The notes below the pieces were generated by a model. It was not told the origin of the DNA, did no database searches, and saw nothing but the letters and a program-made list of their open reading frames with translations. The position numbers and the translations under genes were made by a program. From SAR324 cluster bacterium (GTDB taxonomy: Bacteria > SAR324 > JACQKK01): a stretch of 9,863 bases of DNA. The stretch spans positions 1-9,863 of the forward strand of contig JACZVE010000077.1 of the NCBI GenBank assembly GCA_022572825.1, read 5' to 3'. Each line of letters starts with the position of its first letter. The first letter of the stretch is position 1. This document shows positions 1-7,440 of the stretch, piece by piece.

Positions 1-1
1 G

Positions 2-331
2 ACGACGTTTAAAGATAAATCTGTCTCGGCTGAAACTAAACAGGAATTGGCCGACTTCGCGGACCGTGTCTTGTCCTTGGACCTTTTTAACTTTCGAGAT
101 TCCGGCCTTGGCGGGAACATCATCGATGCGACCGGGAGTAGTCTGATGTGTCCGGTCGATACGCCTGCGGAGATTGTTTGTTTGGCTCGACAACGAGTTG
201 AGGCTAGACAGAATCGCGATTATTCGAAATCCGACAAGTTTCGTGACGAACTGTTGGCATTAGGTTGGGCGATGCAAGATAGCAAGCACGGCTACTCACT
301 AATGAGGGCACGTGGCAGGCCCAACCCCTGA
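2..331 (+). CDS. cysS: cysteinyl-tRNA synthetase, C-terminal part (5' end outside window)
   Basis: The frame is open from the left edge and ends at TGA 329-331, giving about 109 residues of the C-terminus. Cysteinyl-tRNA synthetase charges tRNA-Cys in the cytoplasm. The call rests on the typical helical C-terminal end: an ADFADRVLSLDL stretch, a VEARQNRDYSKSDKFRDELLALGW segment (written here only as a family pattern of Arg/Asp/Lys-rich helix then small turn), and a final short hairpin of the type 'QDSKHGYSL'. The catalytic HIGH and KMSKS motifs would lie upstream and cannot be seen. By hand count the first 300 bases are close to 50% GC, with codons such as TTG, TTT, CGA and ATT, clearly unlike the GC-rich genes that follow. 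A second, GC-rich cysS 3' end lies directly downstream in another frame, so this copy may be a xenologous replacement. Family identity is fairly sure; the origin is inference. Confidence 0.75.
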   Translation, partial: TTFKDKSVSAETKQELADFADRVLSLDLFNFRDSGLGGNIIDATGSSLMCPVDTPAEIVCLARQRVEARQNRDYSKSDKFRDELLALGWAMQDSKHGYSLMRARGRPNP

Positions 332-347
332 CAAGTCATTTGTCATT

Positions 348-437
348 TCTGCCCATAGTCGTAGTCTCATCGCCGCGCAGGGTTACGTGGTGCGCGACGG
401 CCGGGACGGCTACGAGCTGGAAAGGGCGCGGGGCTGA
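348..437 (+). pseudogene. remnant of a second cysS 3' end
   Basis: In a different frame from the upstream cysS, codons from about 348 to the TGA at 435-437 read ...RSLIAAQGYVVRDGRDGYE LERARG. This aligns without gaps to the end of the upstream copy: R-S-L-I-A-A-Q-G-Y matches R-D-E-L-L-A-L-G-W, then GYELERARG matches GYSLMRARG. The piece is GC-rich like the rest of the window, and 41 bp separate its stop from the AlaX start. It has no start codon or ribosome site of its own. The simplest reading is that this is the tail of the native cysS, left behind when a foreign cysS or its 3' part recombined in. Homology over about 26 codons is short, so chance is not fully excluded. Confidence 0.55.
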
Positions 438-464
438 GGCCAAGCCAACAGGGAATTGCCCGAC

Positions 465-470
465 AAGGAG
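465..470 (+). promoter_or_regulatory. ribosome binding site of alaX
   Basis: AAGGAG lies 8 nt before the ATG at 479, a near-ideal Shine-Dalgarno match that fixes the start of the alanyl-tRNA editing gene. Confidence 0.7.
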
Positions 471-478
471 CGGCGGCG

Positions 479-1216
479 ATGGTGCAAGCGCTGGAGACGG
501 TGCCGGCATTCTACGAGGATGCCTACCGCACCGAACTGATGGTCTGGGTCGACGGTTTCGCCGAGGACGAGCGCTTCGGGCCGGCCCTCGTTTTCAGCGA
601 AACGCTCTGCCATCCCCACGGCGGGGGGCAAAAGGGGGACCGGGCCACACTGGAGCTGCCCGCTGAGGACGCGCGGGCGTTGGGCGCAGGGGCCGCGCTA
701 TCGATCGTCGACACGCGCAGGGCCGGCGGACGCCTGCTGCACGTGCTGGGGGCCGCGCTGGATCCGGCGGCGGCGGAGGAGGTGCTGGTCGGCAGCAAGC
801 CGTACCTGCTCAAGCTGGACTGGGAGTTCCGCTACCGGCAAATGCGCCTGCACAGCGCCGCGCACCTGCTGCACTGCTTCGTGGAGCAGGTGCTGGCACG
901 GGCGGTGAACTTTCCGGAAACCTCCGACCTGCAGCCGGAATACGGGCTGAACCGGTACGAGCAAAAAGAACTGCTGACGCATGAGGAGATGGCCGCCGTG
1001 CTGGAGCGGCTGAACGCTTTCACGGCCGAGGGGCACGCCATCACCACCTATCCCGACGACGACAAGCCCGGCTTCCGTTACTGGCAATGCGCCGATTGGG
1101 TCATTCCCTGCGGCGGAACCCACCTGGCGAACACCCGCGAGATCGGCCCCGTGAAAGCGGATCTGAGCCTCAAGCGCGGCCGCACCGGCATGACCTTTCG
1201 GGTTACCGGGCCGTGA
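479..1216 (+). CDS. alanyl-tRNA editing protein (AlaX-type, AlaRS editing-domain homologue)
   Basis: This 245-residue protein matches the free-standing editing domain of alanyl-tRNA synthetase. AlaX proteins hydrolyse mischarged Ser-tRNA-Ala or Gly-tRNA-Ala in trans. The N-terminal barrel carries the family signature ETLCHPHGGGQKGD (residues 41-54; the usual form is GGGQPGD). The zinc/catalytic site is complete: HxxxH at H125/H129 (RLHSAAHLLH) and CxxxH at C211/H215 (IPCGGTH). The length fits the mid-size AlaX group, which lacks the C-terminal C-Ala domain. The start is supported by a strong ribosome site. The gene sits 41 bp after the native-type cysS tail, suggesting an ancestral cysS-alaX unit of two translation-fidelity genes. 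Its last 14 bp overlap the end of the convergent nuclease-Nudix gene. Family assignment is firm; whether Ser or Gly is the main substrate cannot be read from sequence. Confidence 0.9.
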   Translation: MVQALETVPAFYEDAYRTELMVWVDGFAEDERFGPALVFSETLCHPHGGGQKGDRATLELPAEDARALGAGAALSIVDTRRAGGRLLHVLGAALDPAAAEEVLVGSKPYLLKLDWEFRYRQMRLHSAAHLLHCFVEQVLARAVNFPETSDLQPEYGLNRYEQKELLTHEEMAAVLERLNAFTAEGHAITTYPDDDKPGFRYWQCADWVIPCGGTHLANTREIGPVKADLSLKRGRTGMTFRVTGP

Positions 1217-2579
1217 CGGAAGGGCCGGCGCGCTTTTGCTGCGGCGCCCAGCGGGGACCCAGAAATTGCCGGAAACCCTCCACCGCCCCGGGAATCAGCG
1301 GTTGGAGCGCGAGAAGCTCCTGCGGTGTCACCCAACGCGCTTCCGCCACTTCTTCGGCGCGGGGCCGCAGGGTGGAAGGATCCTCCACGAGCACCTCCAC
1401 CCAGAACAGCTCGTAGGCCTTGGACATGCTGGGCTGCGTTCCCAGTAGCTGAACGGGGATGCCTTTGAGGTTGAGCTCCTCGTCCAGTTCGCGTACGGCA
1501 CCTCGCGTCGGGCTTTCCCCCTGTTCCAGCACGCCGCCGGGCAGGCCCCAGTACCCGGGGGCTCGCTCGACGCTTTCCGCGCGCTTGATCATCAGCACGC
1601 GCCCGTCCCTGCGCACCAGCGCCAGCGAGCCTTTCGGCTTTTGCAGCTGGCGGCCCAGCCGGTAGGACTGGTCCTTGCCATCGATCAGCTCGATGGACGC
1701 CAGGTGTTCGTGCTTCTTCCGCAGTCGCTGCGTGGCGGGGTGCTTTGGCTCCAGCGGCGGAACGGGGCACAGGCGGAACTCCGCAAAGCTTTCCCTTGCG
1801 ATGGCGCGGCCCAACTCTTCATCCAGGCGATCGGCGAAGTCGCGAATACCCGCAAGCTGACGACTGTTGAAACGCGAAGGGGGATCATTGACCAGCTTGC
1901 GGGCGTACTTCACAAGCTGCACCACCTTGTTCAGGTACTCGAATTCGGAAAGCAGGTGTTCGTGGAAGGCAATATCCTTCCAGCGCTCCCAGATTAGCAG
2001 CAGATTGTGCACGTCCTCTTTCAGGTACTCGTAGATCTTCTCCGGAATGGACGCGCGGCGATCGTTGCGCGAAAGCACATCGGTGAGAATGTAGCTGACT
2101 TTGCGTGAAGAGAGTCCCGAGTTGCGCTCGATGCCCACCAACTGCTCCAGCCCCTTCAACGAGATCTGATTGGTCTGTGTGCGCTTTTGGTATTCCACCC
2201 GCAGGTCCAGGTTGTCGAACTGCTGAATCACCTTCGCCTTCTGCGGCGCCAGCTTGTGGCGCCGAATGCGCTCCATGACCCAGGGAATGTCATTGTCGCT
2301 GCCGGCAAAGGTCGCGAGCTTCGGGCGAGGGTGGCGAGCCTTGAACTGGCTGAGATGATCCAGGAACCAAGCGATCAGGTCGGCTTCCTCCTCGCGCCGC
2401 GTGATGGACGCGATGGTGACGACGCAAAGCGCGCGATCGGCATCGTAGCGATCGGTGCCGATCATGCAGATGACCGGGGGCAAGTGCCGAAAGGAGTTGG
2501 CCATCTCCAGATCGAAGCCGAGGATGTCCTCCGAGATCTCCTGCAGATCGGCGGGGCGGGCGAGTTGCTGAATCTCCAT
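1203..2579 (-). CDS. YprB-like RNase H-fold nuclease fused to a Nudix hydrolase
   Basis: The 458-residue product has two enzyme-like domains. Residues about 18-200 look like the DEDD/RNase H-fold exonuclease group (YprB-like; the PolB-type predicted exonuclease group is an alternative). Visible pieces are ILGFDLE with D23/E25, FAGSDNDIPWVMERIRR (91-107), FDNLDLR (121-127), ISLKGLEQLVGIER (139-152) and YLKEDVHNLL (185-194) with D189. A charged helical linker covers 200-310. Residues about 317-440 are a Nudix domain with an almost canonical box (348-371): GGVLEQGE, then R363-E364-L and E367-E368. The usual glycine near the end of the box is Asn370. The ATG at 2577-2579 is needed to keep the DxE motif, although the ribosome site is weak. 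No signal peptide is seen, so it is cytoplasmic. Substrate is unknown; a combined role in nucleic-acid or nucleotide clean-up is inference only. Confidence 0.8.
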   Translation of the reverse strand: MEIQQLARPADLQEISEDILGFDLEMANSFRHLPPVICMIGTDRYDADRALCVVTIASITRREEEADLIAWFLDHLSQFKARHPRPKLATFAGSDNDIPWVMERIRRHKLAPQKAKVIQQFDNLDLRVEYQKRTQTNQISLKGLEQLVGIERNSGLSSRKVSYILTDVLSRNDRRASIPEKIYEYLKEDVHNLLLIWERWKDIAFHEHLLSEFEYLNKVVQLVKYARKLVNDPPSRFNSRQLAGIRDFADRLDEELGRAIARESFAEFRLCPVPPLEPKHPATQRLRKKHEHLASIELIDGKDQSYRLGRQLQKPKGSLALVRRDGRVLMIKRAESVERAPGYWGLPGGVLEQGESPTRGAVRELDEELNLKGIPVQLLGTQPSMSKAYELFWVEVLVEDPSTLRPRAEEVAEARWVTPQELLALQPLIPGAVEGFRQFLGPRWAPQQKRAGPSVTAR

Positions 2580-2679
2580 CCTTCATTCCCTATCATGACG
2601 GGCGCACTCCGGCAATTACGCCGCCGCGTCCGGTGTACGGCGCCACGTGCGGCGGGGCCGCGCCTGCAGTGTCACTGTC

Positions 2680-2712
2680 TTGACAACCCTTTAGAGAAAG
2701 CGTTCCTTTAGT
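2680..2712 (+). promoter_or_regulatory. weak promoter candidate for cnoX (perfect -35, poor -10)
   Basis: A perfect TTGACA occurs at 2680-2685 in the divergent region between the nuclease-Nudix gene and cnoX. No good -10 follows at 16-18 nt; the nearest AT-rich hexamer, TTTAGT at 2707-2712, is 21 nt away. The position is right for a cnoX promoter but the match is half-complete. Confidence 0.3.
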
Positions 2713-2832
2713 ACCAAGGGTATTGTGATCACCCACGAGACGCACCGGCATCCGGCGTTCAGTGCCGATGACTCCCTGCCAGCGGCATGCGCCTCGTTAC
2801 CGGGACATTCCCCGCCAGCCAGCCTTCGTCCC

Positions 2833-3711
2833 ATGGAAATCAATCCCACCGTGGAATCCGCTTCGGACGTCGTGGAGGCCACCGATCAGGATTTCGAAGT
2901 CAAAGTTATCGAAAAGTCCCATCAGGTCCCGGTACTGGTGGATTTCTGGGCGCCTTGGTGCGGCCCCTGCCGAGTGATCGGGCCGGTGCTGGAAAAGCTG
3001 GCGAGCCAGTCCTCGGGGCGCTTCGAGCTGGTCAAGGTGAACATGGACGAGAGCCCGATGCTGGCGCAAATGCTGCAGATTCAGAGCATTCCTGCCGTCA
3101 AGCTGTTCATTGACGGCACAATCCAGGATGAGTTCATGGGTGCGCTCCCCGAAGGGGAGGTGGAGCGTTTTCTCGAGCACAACCTGCTCTCCGAGGCCGT
3201 CGAGGATGCCGTGCTGGGCATGCGGATGCTGGAGGCAGGCGACGGGCAAGGGGCGGCGCAGGTATTCCGGCAGGTGCTGGAGGGAGAACCCAAGAACCCC
3301 GTCGCGCTGATCGGCATGGGCCATGCCCTGCTGGAGCAGGGAGATCTCGATGCGGCACGCGAGTTTGTCGCCCAGGTCAACGAGGTGGATTTGGAGGGGC
3401 TCACCGAGCGCCAGCAGATGGAAAAGATGCTGACGAGCCTCAAGGCGCGCATCTACCTGACGGAAAACGCCGAGCCGAACCGCGCCGGGCCGGTTGAACT
3501 GGCCACGACGTTCAGTCAAGCCTGCCAGGCGGCGCTCCTGGGTGATTACGAGGCCGCTCTGGAAGCCTTTCTCCACGTCGTCAAGACCGAGCGTAAGTTC
3601 AACGACGATGGCGGGCGCAAGGGGATGGTGGCCGTCTTCGATCTGCTGCCTCCCAACTCAGCGCTTACCCAAACCTACCGGCAAAAGCTGTCCAGCATTT
3701 TGTTCGCCTAA
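2833..3711 (+). CDS. cnoX: thioredoxin-TPR co-chaperone CnoX (YbbN)
   Basis: From ATG 2833 the product is 292 residues, close to E. coli CnoX (about 284). Residues about 14-118 form a thioredoxin domain with the full active site WCGPC (C43/C46) after PVLVDFWAP, and the cis-proline in QSIPAVKLF (P87). Residues about 125-292 are helical TPR-like repeats, for example VALIGMGHALLEQGDLDAAREF. CnoX is a chaperedoxin: it holds unfolding proteins during oxidative (bleach) stress and passes them to GroEL and DnaK. E. coli CnoX has SxxC and no reductase activity, whereas homologues with CxxC, as in Caulobacter, are active thioredoxins; this one should belong to the active type. A GTG at 2725 gives a 36-residue Pro/His-rich extension with no domain content; I prefer 2833, although no good ribosome site precedes it. 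It is transcribed divergently from the nuclease-Nudix gene. Confidence 0.85.
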   Translation: MEINPTVESASDVVEATDQDFEVKVIEKSHQVPVLVDFWAPWCGPCRVIGPVLEKLASQSSGRFELVKVNMDESPMLAQMLQIQSIPAVKLFIDGTIQDEFMGALPEGEVERFLEHNLLSEAVEDAVLGMRMLEAGDGQGAAQVFRQVLEGEPKNPVALIGMGHALLEQGDLDAAREFVAQVNEVDLEGLTERQQMEKMLTSLKARIYLTENAEPNRAGPVELATTFSQACQAALLGDYEAALEAFLHVVKTERKFNDDGGRKGMVAVFDLLPPNSALTQTYRQKLSSILFA

Positions 3712-4011
3712 CAGTTCGCAGCAGAGCAGTGCGCGGCAGAGCAGATCGCACCGGCGCGGTTGTCGCCCCTTGCCGATTCTCACAAACAAGGCCTGCGGGC
3801 CATCTTGCTGACCCCGTGGGCCGGAATGATTCCGCATCCGCGATCCACCACCCAAGCCGAGATTGGAGGGCCGTGCTGCGCATTCGAATTCGGGCGGTGC
3901 CGGACAGGAGCCGAGCGAGATTCGGATGCGGTGCATGCCGTGCATTGTATTTTTGAACCAGGCATGGCTTATTGTGGGCAGGTGGCAAGAGCAAACAGCG
4001 ATGGGAGAACG
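3712..4011 (+). other. 300 bp gap between cnoX and the TerB-like gene
   Basis: I see no convincing gene here. The frame of the TerB-like gene stays open upstream to 3760, but the conceptual residues (many Cys, His, Arg and Pro) look like untranslated GC-rich DNA. A 9-bp direct repeat, GCAGAGCAG, lies at 3721-3729 and 3736-3744. A T-rich segment around 3945-3954 may belong to a promoter for the downstream gene, but no -35/-10 pair is convincing. No terminator hairpin with a T-run follows cnoX. Confidence 0.5.
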
Positions 4012-4434
4012 ATGGCGCACCAATTCAAATCACCCCTGGAGGCGATGAACGAGTCTCAGCGCGAGTGGTTCGCCATGGCCATAATCTCAATGATCCTGGC
4101 CGACGGGAACGTCACTCAGGCCGAGACGCAGTCGTTACTGCAATCCATTTCTTTCGTGAAGAATCCACAGGTGGTGGAATCGCTGAAAAAGTATATCGCC
4201 TACCAGACTGTCCCAAACCTGTCTGCTTTCGCCGGATGGGATTTGCAGATCAAAAATCGCGCCTTGATGATGCTGGACCTGATGCGGGTGGCTATCGCGG
4301 ATCGCGACTTCTCGCCGAAGGAACGCGAGCAGTTTCACCACATCGGCAATGTATTGGGATTTCCCCGTCGCAAAGTGGAAGAGCTCATCGCTCTGGGCGA
4401 CAAGGCCATCGAGGACATGGCGCAGGAGGCATGA
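4012..4434 (+). CDS. TerB-like (tellurite resistance B family) small protein
   Basis: The 140-residue product is all-helical and resembles the TerB/DjlA-N family. After a short lead it has WFAMAIISMILADGNVTQAE, where A-D-G-x-V-x-x-x-E is the typical acidic turn, and a second, degenerate half VAIADRDFSPKEREQFHHIG followed by an LGFPRRKVEELI segment. TerB-like domains bind metal ions in some members and are widespread in stress and membrane-associated systems; no ter operon partners are present here, so a tellurite role should not be assumed. The chosen ATG at 4012 has GGGAG at 4003-4007, four nt away. ATG 4045 (residue 12) is an alternative with TGGAGG only two nt before it. No membrane segment or signal peptide is seen. 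The gene ends 37 bp before the end of the convergent pentapeptide gene, without a clear terminator. Confidence 0.65.
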   Translation: MAHQFKSPLEAMNESQREWFAMAIISMILADGNVTQAETQSLLQSISFVKNPQVVESLKKYIAYQTVPNLSAFAGWDLQIKNRALMMLDLMRVAIADRDFSPKEREQFHHIGNVLGFPRRKVEELIALGDKAIEDMAQEA

Positions 4435-4471
4435 GGCTGTCCGGCCCTGGCAGCTGGCAGCGTGCGTTCGT

Positions 4472-5824
4472 TCAGTACCTTTCCTGCGCAGCGCTCTCCC
4501 GTATATGCGGCGGCGGGGCAGGGCGTGCGGCGCGAACACCGTCCGGATCGCCCGGCTTGTCGGCCGCCGGCGCGCCGTCCCCCGGAGCGGCTACCCACTC
4601 GGGCGTGCCCACGCTGGCCCAATATTGCGATTCCTTGCGGTACAGCGCATCGAAACGGGCGCCCGTGAGATCCGCGCCTGCCAAGTTGGTGGACTCCAAC
4701 ACCGTGCCTTCCAGACGCGCTTCCCGCACCACCGCCAAAACCAGGGACGCACCTCGCAGACTCGTATCGCGCAGATCCGCTCCCGTCAGGTCGGCATAGG
4801 CCAGGTCTGCCCCACTGAGATCGACGCCTCGCAGATTCGCCCGCCGAAGGTCTGCCCCGCGCAAGTCGCGCAAACCCGCGCGCACCGCTTGGGAGATCGA
4901 TTCGGGATTGTAGCGGCCTTCGCTCAGCCCATCGCTCAACCATCGGGGCAGGCCCCGCGCGCCCGCGAAATCCGCGTCCCACACTCTGGGCCGCAGCAGC
5001 ACGGCCTCCCGTAGGTCCGCGCCGGAGGCTCGCGCGCCGATGAGGGAAGTCTCGTAGAAATACGCTCCCCGCAGATCGCTGTCCACGAGCATTACCTGGT
5101 CCAGAAAGGCGCGTGTCAGGTTCACCTGCTGCAGCACGGCTCCCTGAAATCGAGCTTGAGCGAAATTGCTTCCAGTCATGAATGCGCGAGACAGATCAGC
5201 CCCCGCGAAGTCCGCCCGCGCCCCTTCCACAGCGGACAAATTTGCTTCCTGCAAGCGCGCGAACTGAAGCGAGGCACGCTCCAATCCTGCCTGCAGCAGG
5301 TTCGCGCGGCGCAGGTCGGCTCGGTGCAGCACGGCCGAAGCGAAATCGGCGCGGTAAAACATCCCGCCGCGGCCGTCCACGCCGGTCAGATCCGCACGCC
5401 GGAAACTCGCCCGCTCGAAGCGGCCCCGCAGCACCGCCTGACGCAGGTTGGCGCCGCTGAAATTGGCGCGATCGGCGAGCACGGCGGTGAGGTCGGCACC
5501 GCTGAGATCCGCGTCCTGAAAATCGACGCCCCGCAGATCGGAGCCGCTGAGGTCCGCCCCGCGCAAATCCGCTCCGGCGAATCGGCAGGCTCTCAAGTCC
5601 GCGCCGGGTGCCGGTGCCGGGCAGCCAGCCGGCGCCGCAGCAAGGGCGGACCTTGCGGGCGAAACGGCCACCGCGGGACCGATCCATACGAGCACCAATA
5701 GGGGCAGGAAGCAGGCCCGGTGCCAGCCCCTTGCGAAGCCGGCCGCGCGACCGGTGCCGGCAGCCAGGGTGCGGCGCAGGCGGTGGAGCCAGCGATAGGC
5801 GTGCACGGAGTGGGCGCAGGACAC
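4472..5824 (-). CDS. exported pentapeptide-repeat protein
   Basis: The 450-residue product is dominated by A(D/N)LXX pentapeptides (such as ADLRG, ADLSG, ANLRQ) in two blocks, about residues 75-290 and 315-395. These fold as a right-handed quadrilateral beta-helix. The blocks are split by a roughly 25-residue non-repeat insert (GLPRWLSDGLSEGRYNPESI, about 291-315). The N-terminus has an Arg-rich region and a hydrophobic core FLPLLVLVWIGPAVAVSPA (39-57) with likely signal-peptidase sites near AVA (51-53) or ALA (60-62), so periplasmic export is likely. The C-terminal tail (about 410-450) is Pro/Ala-rich. GTG 5822-5824 is the best visible start, but no ribosome site supports it, and the long Arg-rich lead could mean a start further in. 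It lies 65 bp downstream of the TPR gene on the same strand and is probably co-transcribed. Molecular function is unknown; gyrase-mimic pentapeptide proteins are cytoplasmic and shorter, so that role is unlikely. Confidence 0.75.
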   Translation of the reverse strand: MSCAHSVHAYRWLHRLRRTLAAGTGRAAGFARGWHRACFLPLLVLVWIGPAVAVSPARSALAAAPAGCPAPAPGADLRACRFAGADLRGADLSGSDLRGVDFQDADLSGADLTAVLADRANFSGANLRQAVLRGRFERASFRRADLTGVDGRGGMFYRADFASAVLHRADLRRANLLQAGLERASLQFARLQEANLSAVEGARADFAGADLSRAFMTGSNFAQARFQGAVLQQVNLTRAFLDQVMLVDSDLRGAYFYETSLIGARASGADLREAVLLRPRVWDADFAGARGLPRWLSDGLSEGRYNPESISQAVRAGLRDLRGADLRRANLRGVDLSGADLAYADLTGADLRDTSLRGASLVLAVVREARLEGTVLESTNLAGADLTGARFDALYRKESQYWASVGTPEWVAAPGDGAPAADKPGDPDGVRAARPAPPPHIRESAAQERY

Positions 5825-5889
5825 GGCGGGCGGCGAATTGGGCGCGGGATTCAGTGTCAGTGGGGGGTCCGCCAGGGGATGGGCTGGTA

Positions 5890-7407
5890 CTAGGTCGCTT
5901 CAGCGGTGGGCTGCGCGTCTTCCGCCTCCTCTTCGGCACCGCTGATCTGCTTCCATTTTTTCAGGGCGTTACCGGCCAGGATTTCCTCGCCCTCATCCTC
6001 GTAAAGCTGGGCCAATTCCACCCAGCGCTCTGCGCTTTCCTCGATTTTCACTGCCTTTTCCAGCAGGGAGATGGCATGGCGCTTGTTGCCCTTGGTAATT
6101 TTTTCCCGTGCCTGATCCTCGTAGCCTTTCGCGGCGGCGGAAATCTTGCCCGCCGACTCTTCGTTTTCCGGATTAATCTGGAGCAGGTCCTTGAGAGCCT
6201 TGAGGTATTGGTCCTCTTTCTTCTGGTTGTAGTACATCACGGCCAGCTTCTCGAACCAGAATTCTTCCTGCTTTTCCTTGCCCAGATTTTCGAATACGGG
6301 AATGGCTTCGAGATACTTGCGGCGCTGGAAAAGTTCCTGGGCAAATTGTTCGACTTTTTCCGTGTTGAATTCTCCCAGCGATTTCGCCAGCAGATCACCC
6401 AGATACACGTAATACTTGAGAGTCTGAAAGGCCTTGCCCTGCTTGCGATAGAGCACCCCCAGGTTCAGCACGGTCGTGCGGTCGAACTTGTTGGTCGACA
6501 GATTGCGCAGCAGGACGGTTTCCGCCTGTTCCAGATTCTCCTTGTGAACCACCAGTGCGACGCCCAGGTTGTTGGCGGGCGCCGGTTCCTCGGGCGCCAA
6601 CTCGGCGGCTTTGCCAAGATGCTGAATCGCCAGCTCGCCCAGGCCGACCAGATCGTAGAACAGCCCCAGGTTAAACTCGTCCTCCCATGCGCCTTGCGAC
6701 GCACTGATGTTCTCCTTGAGCTGCTGGACCATCAGGTCGATCATCTGCGCCCGCGACTCCTCATCCATCTCAACAGCTTCATCGCCCTCTTCTTCCACGG
6801 GGCCTTTGGATTTGTCGTCGTTGAGAGTCTGGTTGGGGACAGGATAGAATTCTTCCTGCGTGCCCAGGAACTCGTATCGGCGCGGATCCGTGTAGGCTTC
6901 GACCTGTTTGGTCTGCCGCACGAGTTCTCCATCGGCAGCGGTAATACCAAAGGAGCAGGCGGCAAGATTGTACTTGTATTCCTTACTTTGCGGTTTGAGC
7001 TTGATGCACATCGTGTACAGCTTTTTGGCGCGTGCGAACGAGCCTAGCTTGCGCAACGTATTGCCCAGCTTGTTCATCAGCTCCGCGTTTTCCTTTTCCA
7101 CCTTCAACAAGGCCAAGCCGACGCTGAGCGCTTGCTCGTCATTGCCCCGCATGGAGAACGATTGCATCAGCTCCAGGGCGTCGTTTGCGTAGCCGGGCTG
7201 CAGGGTGATGGCATCGGAGAGGTCTTTCAGCGCCCGGTTGTACAGCTTGCCTTCAAAGTACTTCAGCGCCCGCGCCCAGAGCTCTTGGGCCTTTTTGTCC
7301 TGATCGCTTCCCGATGGCAGGAACTTATCCCAAAGTGCCACTGCTGCCTCGGCGTCTGGATGCTTGGCGAAAGGGGCTGCGGGAACGGAGGTGCGCTCGG
7401 GGGTCAC
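5890..7407 (-). CDS. cytoplasmic TPR-repeat protein
   Basis: From GTG 7405-7407 the product has 505 residues. I chose this start because a strong promoter at 7441-7469 would start transcription near 7433, and AGGGG lies 10 nt before the GTG. The frame is open upstream to 7647, but that 80-residue extension would lie outside the transcript. Residues about 37-155 are TPR helices (LYNRALKDLSDAITLQPGY and NKLGNTLRKLGSFARAKKLY). A Glu/Asp-rich linker follows (about 197-222). A second TPR block (about 240-345) includes LAIQHLGKAAELAPEEPAPANNLG, and further helical repeats run to about 490. The tail is acidic (EEEAEDAQPTAEAT). No signal peptide or membrane segment is present. TPR arrays are protein-binding scaffolds; the partner is unknown. 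The pentapeptide gene follows 65 bp downstream on the same strand. Confidence 0.75.
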   Translation of the reverse strand: MTPERTSVPAAPFAKHPDAEAAVALWDKFLPSGSDQDKKAQELWARALKYFEGKLYNRALKDLSDAITLQPGYANDALELMQSFSMRGNDEQALSVGLALLKVEKENAELMNKLGNTLRKLGSFARAKKLYTMCIKLKPQSKEYKYNLAACSFGITAADGELVRQTKQVEAYTDPRRYEFLGTQEEFYPVPNQTLNDDKSKGPVEEEGDEAVEMDEESRAQMIDLMVQQLKENISASQGAWEDEFNLGLFYDLVGLGELAIQHLGKAAELAPEEPAPANNLGVALVVHKENLEQAETVLLRNLSTNKFDRTTVLNLGVLYRKQGKAFQTLKYYVYLGDLLAKSLGEFNTEKVEQFAQELFQRRKYLEAIPVFENLGKEKQEEFWFEKLAVMYYNQKKEDQYLKALKDLLQINPENEESAGKISAAAKGYEDQAREKITKGNKRHAISLLEKAVKIEESAERWVELAQLYEDEGEEILAGNALKKWKQISGAEEEAEDAQPTAEAT

Positions 7408-7440
7408 TTCGGAGCGACCCCTAACGTCCCAGTTCCCTAC

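Noticed and set aside
698..1123. Minus-strand frame opposite alaX
   Set aside because: The opposite strand has complete AlaX motifs and a strong ribosome site; this frame has neither.
2725..2832. 36-codon N-terminal extension of cnoX from GTG 2725
   Set aside because: The extension is Pro/His/Ala-rich with no domain content, and homologues start close to the thioredoxin domain; kept only as an alternative.
3760..4011. 84-codon extension of the TerB-like protein
   Set aside because: Composition is not protein-like, and the homologous region starts after ATG 4012, which has a ribosome site.
4349..5701. Plus-strand frames opposite the pentapeptide gene
   Set aside because: They are repetitive translations of the reverse complement of the pentapeptide repeats (for example repeated Q-I-G/A-A-x-E), without independent gene signals.
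5608..7047. 479-codon plus-strand open frame opposite the TPR and pentapeptide genes
   Set aside because: It is antisense to two well-supported genes, lacks recognisable domains, and its Leu/Phe/Gln-rich stretches are the complement of Glu/Lys-rich TPR codons.
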